From positions 1 to 9,739 of the forward strand of contig DASWIV010000355.1 in assembly GCA_036397475.1 (NCBI GenBank): 9,739 nucleotides of DNA, read 5' to 3'. Position numbers and translations under genes: made by a program. Shown here piece after piece: positions 1-5,619 of the stretch (position 1 is its first letter; each line of letters begins with the position of its first letter). The DNA is from DASWIV01 sp036397475. GTDB lineage: Bacteria; JAJVIF01; JAPKYR01. The notes under the pieces were generated by a model. That model saw only the letters and a program-made list of their open reading frames with translations. It did no database searches and had not been told where the DNA came from.

Positions 1-1474
1 GGTCCATTCCGGTTACATCGATCTGCGCATGGCCATCGACAACCAGTACTTCGATAAGAACGGGACCGTTGTCCTCAACGCGCAGATCGAAGCTGGCATT
101 GTCGCTGTCTATGTATATATCCGCAGTCCCGGTTACAGACTGCGATGCTCCAATGGTGAATGTGTAGAAATCGCTTGTGTCCTGTGGATGGCATAGATGT
201 TCGGTTACAGTTTCATCCAGCCCTACAGGATCCGCGAGTTTCGGCTGATTGTTCACATCGAACTCACAAGGGATCGTCTCCTCAACATCGACATATATCA
301 CCTGCCAGGTTGAAATTCCGGCATCCGGAGCGGGATTCGCGTTTTGAGTGTAGTTCGTATTCCCCGACGATCCCGCCCGCACAAATACTGGATACGTTCC
401 CGCCGCAGGTGGAGAAATGCCGGGAATAAAGTCGGCGGTATATGAAACTTTCGTCCCGAGGTCTTCGAGGAAATCCGCTGTCACTCCACCGTCCCATAAA
501 TCGGGAGCGAATACCCTGACGGTATCAACTTCTGGCGCTACAATTCCCGCGATCTGACCCTGCCAGTCGTGGACATTGATCTTTAAGTTCAGTTCTCCAC
601 CACCGATGCTGTTATCCACATCATAGAACATGGTATTAAATGTCGGCGCGACAACGATATTGTACGCTTCAGGCTGATTAGCCGACGGGGGAAAATCATT
701 GGGCAGATCAAGTGGAGGATTCACGGACGGAGGAGTCCACGACGCATCGATTGCATACCCGAAAACAACCTGCGGACCCGGATCCATTTCGAACTGAATT
801 ATGTATCTCCTGGTGTTCGACGCCCCCGAGCGGAATATGCCACGTCCATTAGCAGCGTCGACAGGCTCATTCTGAACCGACGCCATCGGTGTCGTTGCGT
901 CCAGGATATCAGCGAAATATTTGTATGGATTGATTGTCGCTGTCAACGCTCCATTCGGATGCAGCGCGAAATTTCCTTTCGTGTATCCGAATAATCCCGA
1001 CGATGTGAACTCTGTCGGATTCCACCAGCGCGTGTACCCGTCCGCATTTTCAAGCTGCGTTTCATCCGGTCCAGCGAACATCAGCGGCCCGACAGCATAT
1101 GTGCCCGGTGTGAGCAGAATCCCTTTCACATCGAATCCGCAATACAATGGATTGGCAAACGGATGAGTCAGCGTGACATCGTAGGCGAATTTTCCGTTCG
1201 GCGGATCGGCTTCAGATGGTACCGGCACGACTCCGAGTCCCATTGTGCCATTCAGCACGCCTGTTACATTGAGATGTACGTCGGCGTTTCTGACAGGCAC
1301 GGTTTCAATTTCTCCAGTGGATGTATTAATTGTCCAGGTGTAATAGCCGAAGAATTGCCGGGACGATGTTGAATCGGCCTGAATCTGAATTTCATTTTCA
1401 GGCTCTAAAGGGCTGCTGCAGCTCAAAGCGATGATGAGTAAAAGGGTAATGAGAGCGAATGTTGAAAGTCGCAC
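1..1474 (-). CDS. Secreted lipoprotein, GFDVKGI-type family, with PPC-like domain; C-terminus beyond window
   Basis: The frame is open from a GTG at 1474 to the window edge (491 codons, no stop). An AGGAGGA ribosome-binding site at 1484-1490 lies 9 bases before the GTG, which fixes the start. Residues 1-18 form a hydrophobic signal peptide ending ALS before Cys19, a loose lipobox, so it is probably lipid-anchored. Residues ~40-400 match the 413-residue protein at 2613-3854 end to end: a YYTWTI segment (44-49), THPFANPLYCGFDVKGI (103-119), then an HDWQG block. Residues ~403-485 look like a bacterial pre-peptidase C-terminal (PPC) beta-sandwich (DTSDFYTFTI, then an FDLRV strand), absent from the paralogue. 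I see no catalytic motif, so the function is unknown; a cell-surface structural or binding role is the natural guess. Gene reality 0.9; the domain call is weaker. Confidence 0.88.
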   Translation of the reverse strand, partial: MRLSTFALITLLLIIALSCSSPLEPENEIQIQADSTSSRQFFGYYTWTINTSTGEIETVPVRNADVHLNVTGVLNGTMGLGVVPVPSEADPPNGKFAYDVTLTHPFANPLYCGFDVKGILLTPGTYAVGPLMFAGPDETQLENADGYTRWWNPTEFTSSGLFGYTKGNFALHPNGALTATINPYKYFADILDATTPMASVQNEPVDAANGRGIFRSGASNTRRYIIQFEMDPGPQVVFGYAIDASWTPPSVNPPLDLPNDFPPSANQPEAYNIVVAPTFNTMFYDVDNSIGGGELNLKINVHDWQGQIAGIVAPEVDTVRVFAPDLWDGGVTADFLEDLGTKVSYTADFIPGISPPAAGTYPVFVRAGSSGNTNYTQNANPAPDAGISTWQVIYVDVEETIPCEFDVNNQPKLADPVGLDETVTEHLCHPQDTSDFYTFTIGASQSVTGTADIYIDSDNASFDLRVEDNGPVLIEVLVVDGHAQIDVTGMD

Positions 1475-1483
1475 GGGTGGAAA

Positions 1484-1490
1484 TCCTCCT
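1484..1490 (-). promoter_or_regulatory. Strong ribosome-binding site deciding a GTG start
   Basis: On the minus strand this reads AGGAGGA, with a 9-base spacer to the GTG at 1474. It supports the non-ATG start of the left-edge lipoprotein gene, which is directly followed by a signal peptide. Confidence 0.85.
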
Positions 1491-1507
1491 ATAGGTTCGA
1501 TAGGGAA

Positions 1508-1536
1508 ATTGTACAGTGTAAATTAAGAAATTTAAA
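1508..1536 (-). promoter_or_regulatory. Possible sigma70-type promoter of the left-edge lipoprotein gene
   Basis: On the minus strand, TTTAAA (1531-1536) and TACAAT (1508-1513) are separated by 17 bases, about 34 bases upstream of the GTG start. The -35 box is weak and the region is AT-rich, so chance similarity is possible. Confidence 0.35.
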
Positions 1537-1572
1537 GGACGTTAAAGGTATAGATGCGAAATAATCGACCTA

Positions 1573-2031
1573 TTATAATCCGAAGCCTCTTGCCGCTCCG
1601 ATTATCGAAATTACCAATCCTGTTCCGCCAGTTATAAGCATTCCGTAGAAAAAGATCAGGCGTGGGCGTTTTTCCTGAAAGACAAGGGCAATCGCGCCAA
1701 ATACGAGGCATAGCTGCGGGTACAGAACCGCGTTGTCAATTATATCTCCCACTTCGGACAGTTCATCTGCCACTATCTTCCATTCATTAGCTCCGATTAT
1801 TTTTCCCATCTCGCCGTTTAAATCCTGCGCCCAGTTTTCCTCGCCGACAAATTCCGATCCGTTAAGAATCTCGTTCTTCTCGAGGTCATAGCGCTCTATG
1901 TCGGAGTTCAGAGAATTCAAGTACTCCTGTACCGAGTCTGTTTTGTCCTCATTTATCATTTCAGACTGCAACATCGCGTCGATCATTCCCGCCTGGCTTT
2001 CGAGCATTGTCTGCTTGATTGACCTGATCAA
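1573..2031 (-). CDS. Small two-helix membrane protein, DUF4337-like, possibly 5'-truncated
   Basis: This is a 152-residue protein if the TTG at 2031 is used; an in-frame ATG lies at codon 9. Residues 1-100 are soluble, charged and probably helical (SIKQ at 4-7, DIERYDLEKNEI at 44-55). Two membrane segments follow at ~101-118 and ~125-147, joined by a short basic QEKRPR turn that would face the cytoplasm. From memory, this order (SIK, a long helical stretch, E-R-Y-x-x-E-K, a helix, a K/R turn, a helix) fits the C-terminal two thirds of DUF4337 proteins, whose function is unknown. The N-terminal membrane helix and the W-x-Y-Y-Q-A-K motif of that family are missing. An in-frame TAG at 2044-2046 lies just upstream, neither start has a good ribosome-binding site, and no other frame upstream supplies the missing part. 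It may be a short variant or a 5'-truncated remnant. Confidence 0.6.
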   Translation of the reverse strand: MIRSIKQTMLESQAGMIDAMLQSEMINEDKTDSVQEYLNSLNSDIERYDLEKNEILNGSEFVGEENWAQDLNGEMGKIIGANEWKIVADELSEVGDIIDNAVLYPQLCLVFGAIALVFQEKRPRLIFFYGMLITGGTGLVISIIGAARGFGL

Positions 2032-2216
2032 TATTCGTGAGCCCTAATGGTTACCCTGGTTAAATAATAGTTTAATCCTGAATAACAGATATAAAAAAAT
2101 ATCCATAAATCTATTGCGTTAATACGTTTTGTGGTGTATAAATTTAATACCTCAAGACTAGTGTGTCGCGCTTTCTTTTAAATATCTTCAATACAAACTG
2201 ACTGGGAGGCAGACAG
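2032..2216. other. AT-rich divergent intergenic region
   Basis: This 185-base gap separates the minus-strand DUF4337-like gene from the plus-strand lipoprotein unit. It is rich in A and T runs (notably 2089-2112) that could act as an UP element for the promoter at 2114-2142. No RNA gene or repeat was seen. I found no convincing promoter for the minus-strand gene. Confidence 0.6.
2114..2142 (+). promoter_or_regulatory. Likely sigma70-type promoter of the two-gene lipoprotein unit
   Basis: TTGCGT (2114-2119) and TATAAA (2137-2142) are separated by 17 bases and preceded by an A/T-rich stretch. Transcription would begin near 2149, giving a leader of ~68 bases before the ATG at 2217. Judged by consensus match only. 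Confidence 0.45.
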
Positions 2217-2616
2217 ATGAAGAAAGCACAACCAATCACACTCAGTACCGCACTCGCGGTATCCATCGCCATTTGTTCCTCACTAATAACCGGATGTTCG
2301 GGTGGGGGATATAGATCCCATCTCCCCGGATGATGCTATGTCATCCTCATCCGATAATTCACTCTCACGTACAGCTCAGGATTTTGATAACTTCCATGGG
2401 TGTGGAGCCAGCTGGAATATCGACTCGGCTTCCACTATCTGGGTAACCCCTATTGAAGAATCCTCTGGGGGAACAGCGGGATTGACAGCCGTATACGACG
2501 ATGCACTTGACGCATCGCCACTAATCACTGCCATTGTGAGATCTGATCCTGGAGGATCAGGTTCATCTATTAGTCTGTCTGTATTTCAATCCGACAAAGG
2601 ATGTGATATTTCATGA
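2217..2616 (+). pseudogene. Small lipoprotein gene split by a one-base frameshift
   Basis: A GGGAGG ribosome-binding site (2204-2209) lies 7 bases before ATG 2217. The first frame encodes a clear lipoprotein signal peptide with basic start MKK and lipobox I-T-G-C at residues 24-27, then stops at TGA 2331-2333 after 38 residues. The +1 frame is open through the same place (from 2302) to TGA 2614-2616. Removing one G from the G5 run at 2304-2308 joins them into a 132-residue lipoprotein: CSGGDIDPISPDD after the lipid anchor, a Ser-rich linker, then ~80 residues with the alternating pattern of a beta-sandwich domain (ASWNIDSASTIWV, then GLTAVYDD). The stop overlaps the next ATG as ATGA, as expected for a real coupled gene. 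Function is unknown. The break may be a genuine mutation or a sequencing or assembly error; programmed frameshifting is less likely at a run of five. Confidence 0.72.
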
Positions 2617-3854
2617 AGCATATTATACTTTTAATAACCATAGTTTTCATAGTTGGCTGCAATTCCGGCAATTCTATTCAGAGCAATCTGGATGCCGATA
2701 TTACTGACCCAACTTCAGGAAGTTCTTATGTTACTGGTGGAGTAGAATGGTTATGGGGCTTCTATGAAATGACCATTGATAGAGATGGAAATTACGCAGA
2801 AGTCATTCCCAAGCGCTCAGTTGAGTTGAATACCTGGGGAGTACACCTTAATGCATTGAAATTGCTTGAAGGTGGTCCCTGTTACAATTGCGTAAATACC
2901 AGCAATGTCCATATGACGCCTGAAGGCAATGTGTCAGTCGATATTTCTCTGACGCATCCTTACGATAATCCGGCTTATACGGGATTTGATGTCAGGGGAA
3001 TTGTTATGTTTCCGGCACATCAATCAGTGCCAGATGATGAGCTTTATGAGTTGGCTCATGGGGGGGTTCCCTACGAATGGTGGTATGATTATTACTCACG
3101 CTCTGAGAAAGGCGATGCGGAGCTTGTTAATAATGAGGGATTCCTTAACTTATGGAGTCCTCGCGCTCATTCATGGTCTGATTGGACATATCATACGTGG
3201 TATGATTTTCCTATTTTCGATTATTACGAGGGAAAATATGCGACGGGAACGGATTACGGTTCATGGAATCCATTCATAAGATATTATTCCAATGAAACCC
3301 GGCATATGTTCGAAGTTGGCAAGACAATTACTCGTACCTTCATAATCAAGCCTCCGGCACAGGGGCCTATTGAAGCTGGATACGCCGTTTATGCTCACTG
3401 GAATGAAGCAACAGTCAAGCCGGTTACTAACCCGGCAACGGATTTTCCTATAGATGCTAATTCGGGATTGCCTTATGATTTTGAGATGATTCAGGAAGCT
3501 CCTATTGATCCTGACGCTCCAAACAATGTAGAGATGGGCAAACCCATTCGCATACGGCTGAAGCATTGGGGGATCGTTCCAATAGAGGAATATTCAATAG
3601 GCTGGAGAACGTTAGCCGATAAGGGAGGCGGTTCATCAAAATTGGTCTCCCATCCGGATGGAAATCCCGATGAGTATTACCCGTATCATTTTCAGACCCA
3701 ATTGTATGAACATTTACCTGATTTTCCATCATCATATCCTTACATATTCAGCGTTAATGCTAAGGATCCAACATTTCCTGGTGGAATAGGATCCATCGGA
3801 ACTCAGTTCTGGATCATGGATATCGAGTTCTCAGAACTCGATGGCGAGTGGTGA
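2613..3854 (+). CDS. Secreted lipoprotein, GFDVRGI-type family (413 residues)
   Basis: The ATG overlaps the stop of the preceding frame (ATGA), with AAAGGA at 2596-2601 as the ribosome-binding site, so translation is probably coupled. Residues 1-15 are a short signal peptide with lipobox I-V-G before Cys16, predicting a lipid-anchored envelope protein. Landmarks are EWLWGFYEMTID (45-56), a CYNC pair (90-93) and THPYDNPAYTGFDVRGI (114-130). These match the left-edge protein at the same order and spacing, and the C-terminal part aligns too (LKHWG with its HDWQG; SSYPYIFSV with GTYPVFVRA). It lacks the PPC-like domain and is rich in Trp, Tyr and Pro. No catalytic motif is seen; the function is unknown. 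The DNA is AT-richer than its neighbours: two 60-base samples counted 42% and 32% GC, against 53% in a sample of the M48 gene. Confidence 0.88.
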   Translation: MKHIILLITIVFIVGCNSGNSIQSNLDADITDPTSGSSYVTGGVEWLWGFYEMTIDRDGNYAEVIPKRSVELNTWGVHLNALKLLEGGPCYNCVNTSNVHMTPEGNVSVDISLTHPYDNPAYTGFDVRGIVMFPAHQSVPDDELYELAHGGVPYEWWYDYYSRSEKGDAELVNNEGFLNLWSPRAHSWSDWTYHTWYDFPIFDYYEGKYATGTDYGSWNPFIRYYSNETRHMFEVGKTITRTFIIKPPAQGPIEAGYAVYAHWNEATVKPVTNPATDFPIDANSGLPYDFEMIQEAPIDPDAPNNVEMGKPIRIRLKHWGIVPIEEYSIGWRTLADKGGGSSKLVSHPDGNPDEYYPYHFQTQLYEHLPDFPSSYPYIFSVNAKDPTFPGGIGSIGTQFWIMDIEFSELDGEW

Positions 3855-3877
3855 AAATCCTTTAAGCCAAACTATTT

Positions 3878-3911
3878 AATCCCGGTGCGCCGCGGCGTAC
3901 CGGGATTTTTT
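3878..3911 (+). terminator. Strong rho-independent terminator
   Basis: A 13-bp stem (arms 3878-3890 and 3895-3907, one G-U pair) closes a CGCG loop, and a T run (3906-3911) follows. It starts 24 bases after the stop of the 413-residue lipoprotein gene and ends that transcript. The minus-strand reading lacks a T run, so it works in one direction. Confidence 0.92.
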
Positions 3912-3974
3912 GTCACCATTTCCCTGTAATTTGACCTACTAGTTATTAGAGGACTACTTTTATGTGAACCTGAC

Positions 3975-4075
3975 CGGACATATGCGCTGTTGCATGCAAC
4001 ACTCGGCGATTTTTTCACAATCGCATGAAATCGCCAGACACGGCACATTTCTCCCATCGCATTTCAGCGTGTCCG
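3975..4075. repeat. Nested inverted repeats: outer stem with two internal hairpins
   Basis: An outer pair CGGACA (3975-3980) and TGTCCG (4070-4075) encloses a perfect 14-base palindrome TGTTGCATGCAACA (3988-4001) and an 8-bp repeat GGCGATTT (4005-4012) with AAATCGCC (4028-4035). The pairs are compatible, so an RNA could fold as a branched structure; the palindrome could instead be a protein-binding site. By my arithmetic each repeat alone is expected about once or more by chance in 10 kb, so only their clustering is notable. Confidence 0.35.
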
Positions 4076-4150
4076 AAATTCAAAAATGAATGGAGATTCA
4101 ATGAAAAATAAAAAATCGTGCTTCCTGAGGCAACACTTTCCCGGCAACGG

Positions 4151-5512
4151 CTATGTCTCATCCAGCAGATCATCCGGTACTGCCTGAATGACCCCGGAAT
4201 CCCATAGCGTGTTGTACTGGTCGCGCGCTCTCATGATCACCTGTTCGGCTGTCTTGAAGGCTTCCTCGGGACTCATCGATATTCTCGCGACTCCCTGTTC
4301 GATTGCCTTCTGCCCGACCGCGACCGCTTCACGCGGGTAAACTTCCCACTCGTCCATCGTCGGGATCAGGTGGTCCTCCTGCATGCCCTTGATTTCTGCG
4401 CAGTTCGCGAGTTCATAGCTTGCGGCGACGCACATCTCATCCGTAATTGTCTTCGCCATTACATCAAGTGTGCCACGGAATATCGCGGGGAATCCGAGCG
4501 AGTTATTGACCTGGTTCGGGAAATCGGATCGTCCGGTAGCAACAATTCTGGCACCGGCGTCCTTCGCTTCCCACGGCCAGATCTCGGGGACAGGATTCGC
4601 GCAGACGAAAACGATAGAATCGTCGCCCATCAATGAGATATCTTCCTTCTGGATCACACCGGGTCCCGACTTCGCCAGCGATATAAGAACATCAGCGCCC
4701 TTGATCGCTTCTGTCAGATGTCCTGTTATGCCTTCTGCGTTTGTAGTGGTAGCGTAGTGCCATTTCTGCGGCCATCCGGTCTTGAGGTCATCTCGTCCGG
4801 GATGGAGGGTGCCCTTGCTGTCGAGCATTGTGACTTTTTTCGGATCGGCGCCAGCGTGAATGATCAAACGCGAAATGGCGATGTTACTCGCTCCGGCACC
4901 ATTGAAGACGATTTTCACATCGTTAATATTTTTGCCGACAATCTTCAGCGCGTTGACCAGTCCGGCGAGTGTTACCGCAGCGGTTCCCTGCTGATCGTCA
5001 TGCCAGATGGGGATGCGGGCTTTTTCGCGAAGGGTGTCGAGCACATGAAAACATTTAGGCTGCGATATGTCTTCGAGATTCACTCCGCCGAACGACGGCT
5101 GCAGTTTCATTACAAAATCGATCAATTCGTCCGGGTCTTTCGTGTCGACACAGATCGGGAAAGCGTCCACCCCGCCGAGATATTTGAAAAGGATAGCTTT
5201 TCCTTCCATGACCGGCATTCCGGCTTCGGGACCGATATCGCCGAGTCCAAGCACGCGGGTTCCGTCAGTGACTACGGCGACAAAATTCGCCTTGTTCGTG
5301 TGTTCAAAAACAGATTCCGGGTTGTGGAAAATATCCATGCAGGGTTTCGCGACCCCGGGTGTGTACCAGATCGCGAAATCGTCGAAATCTCGAATGCAGC
5401 ATTTTGGTGCGATCTCGACCTTGCCACGGTAGAACGGATGCATTTTCATCGCGTCCCTGCCGGGCTTTTCAGCTTTTTTTACCAGATCTTCAGCGTTAAA
5501 AGTTTGAGACAT
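4151..5512 (-). CDS. Malic enzyme (malate dehydrogenase, oxaloacetate-decarboxylating), NAD(P)-dependent
   Basis: This cytoplasmic enzyme oxidatively decarboxylates malate to pyruvate and CO2 while reducing NAD+ or NADP+, linking the TCA cycle to pyruvate. The 453 residues match the short bacterial malic enzyme without a phosphotransacetylase domain. The malic domain holds YTPGVAKPC (catalytic Tyr50), VTDGTRVLGLGDIGP (81-95), the catalytic Lys105 in MEGKAILFK, and metal ligands Glu147-Asp148 and Asp172/Asp173 in HDDQQGTA. The nucleotide-binding domain has FNGAGASNIAI (203-213), the CANPVPEIWP block and TGRSDFPNQVNNS. All key residues are present. Cofactor preference cannot be read safely from sequence. 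The ATG at 5512 has GGAG six bases upstream. The gene lies 107 bases downstream of RNase J on the same strand, with its own candidate promoter between them, so it may be transcribed alone or by read-through. No C-terminal extension is seen. Confidence 0.96.
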   Translation of the reverse strand: MSQTFNAEDLVKKAEKPGRDAMKMHPFYRGKVEIAPKCCIRDFDDFAIWYTPGVAKPCMDIFHNPESVFEHTNKANFVAVVTDGTRVLGLGDIGPEAGMPVMEGKAILFKYLGGVDAFPICVDTKDPDELIDFVMKLQPSFGGVNLEDISQPKCFHVLDTLREKARIPIWHDDQQGTAAVTLAGLVNALKIVGKNINDVKIVFNGAGASNIAISRLIIHAGADPKKVTMLDSKGTLHPGRDDLKTGWPQKWHYATTTNAEGITGHLTEAIKGADVLISLAKSGPGVIQKEDISLMGDDSIVFVCANPVPEIWPWEAKDAGARIVATGRSDFPNQVNNSLGFPAIFRGTLDVMAKTITDEMCVAASYELANCAEIKGMQEDHLIPTMDEWEVYPREAVAVGQKAIEQGVARISMSPEEAFKTAEQVIMRARDQYNTLWDSGVIQAVPDDLLDET

Positions 5513-5518
5513 GTCGAA

Positions 5519-5523
5519 CTCCG
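5519..5523 (-). promoter_or_regulatory. Ribosome-binding site of the malic enzyme gene
   Basis: CGGAG on the minus strand with a 6-base spacer to ATG 5512. A small hairpin (GCCGC 5529-5533, GCGGC 5541-5545, 7-base loop) lies just 5' of it in the leader and could affect access; this is only a possibility. Confidence 0.6.
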
Positions 5524-5577
5524 TGTCAGCCGCATGAGACGCGGCGGGTGAGTCTGATGGTACTCCTGTGGGGATGG

Positions 5578-5606
5578 ATAATCAAGACATATGAAATTTT
5601 TCACAA
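5578..5606 (-). promoter_or_regulatory. Candidate promoter of the malic enzyme gene, with CRP/FNR-like palindrome
   Basis: On the minus strand, TTGTGA (5601-5606) and GATTAT (5578-5583) are 17 bases apart; the leader would be ~59 bases. The -35 box sits in TGTGAAAAATTTCATA, an imperfect palindrome that partly resembles a CRP-family operator (TGTGA-N6-TCACA). Regulator identity is inference. Confidence 0.38.
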
Positions 5607-5619
5607 TTGAATAATTAGC

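Larger units (their letters stand above)
3855..4150. other. Convergent intergenic region with nested inverted repeats
   Basis: This 296-base gap lies between the converging ends of the 413-residue lipoprotein gene and the malic enzyme gene. After the terminator it holds three inverted repeats between 3975 and 4075, listed separately. No clear terminator for the malic enzyme was found: the minus strand has a T run (4102-4114) but no good stem before it. A 28-codon frame starting at ATG 4101 has a weak GGAG but runs into the malic enzyme 3' end and is not called. Confidence 0.6.

Noticed and set aside
921..1372. Two plus-strand frames (921-1166 and 1163-1372)
   Set aside because: They lie opposite a 491-codon open frame with a strong ribosome-binding site, a signal peptide and a paralogue in this window. 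They are shadows.
3872..4057. A 61-codon minus-strand frame
   Set aside because: It runs through a strong terminator hairpin, has no convincing ribosome-binding site and no recognisable protein pattern.
4123..4152. GGCAAC repeated near the malic enzyme 3' end as a terminator stem
   Set aside because: The two copies are direct, not inverted, repeats, so they cannot form a hairpin.
4101..4187. A 28-codon plus-strand frame beginning MKNKKSC with a weak GGAG upstream
   Set aside because: It overlaps the malic enzyme 3' end in antisense, has no hydrophobic or other known peptide pattern, and the upstream site is poor.
4718..5551. A 277-codon open frame on the plus strand, opposite the malic enzyme gene
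   Set aside because: It is antisense to a gene whose protein matches malic enzyme along its whole length with all catalytic residues. The antisense product has no recognisable motif; it is a by-product of codon bias.
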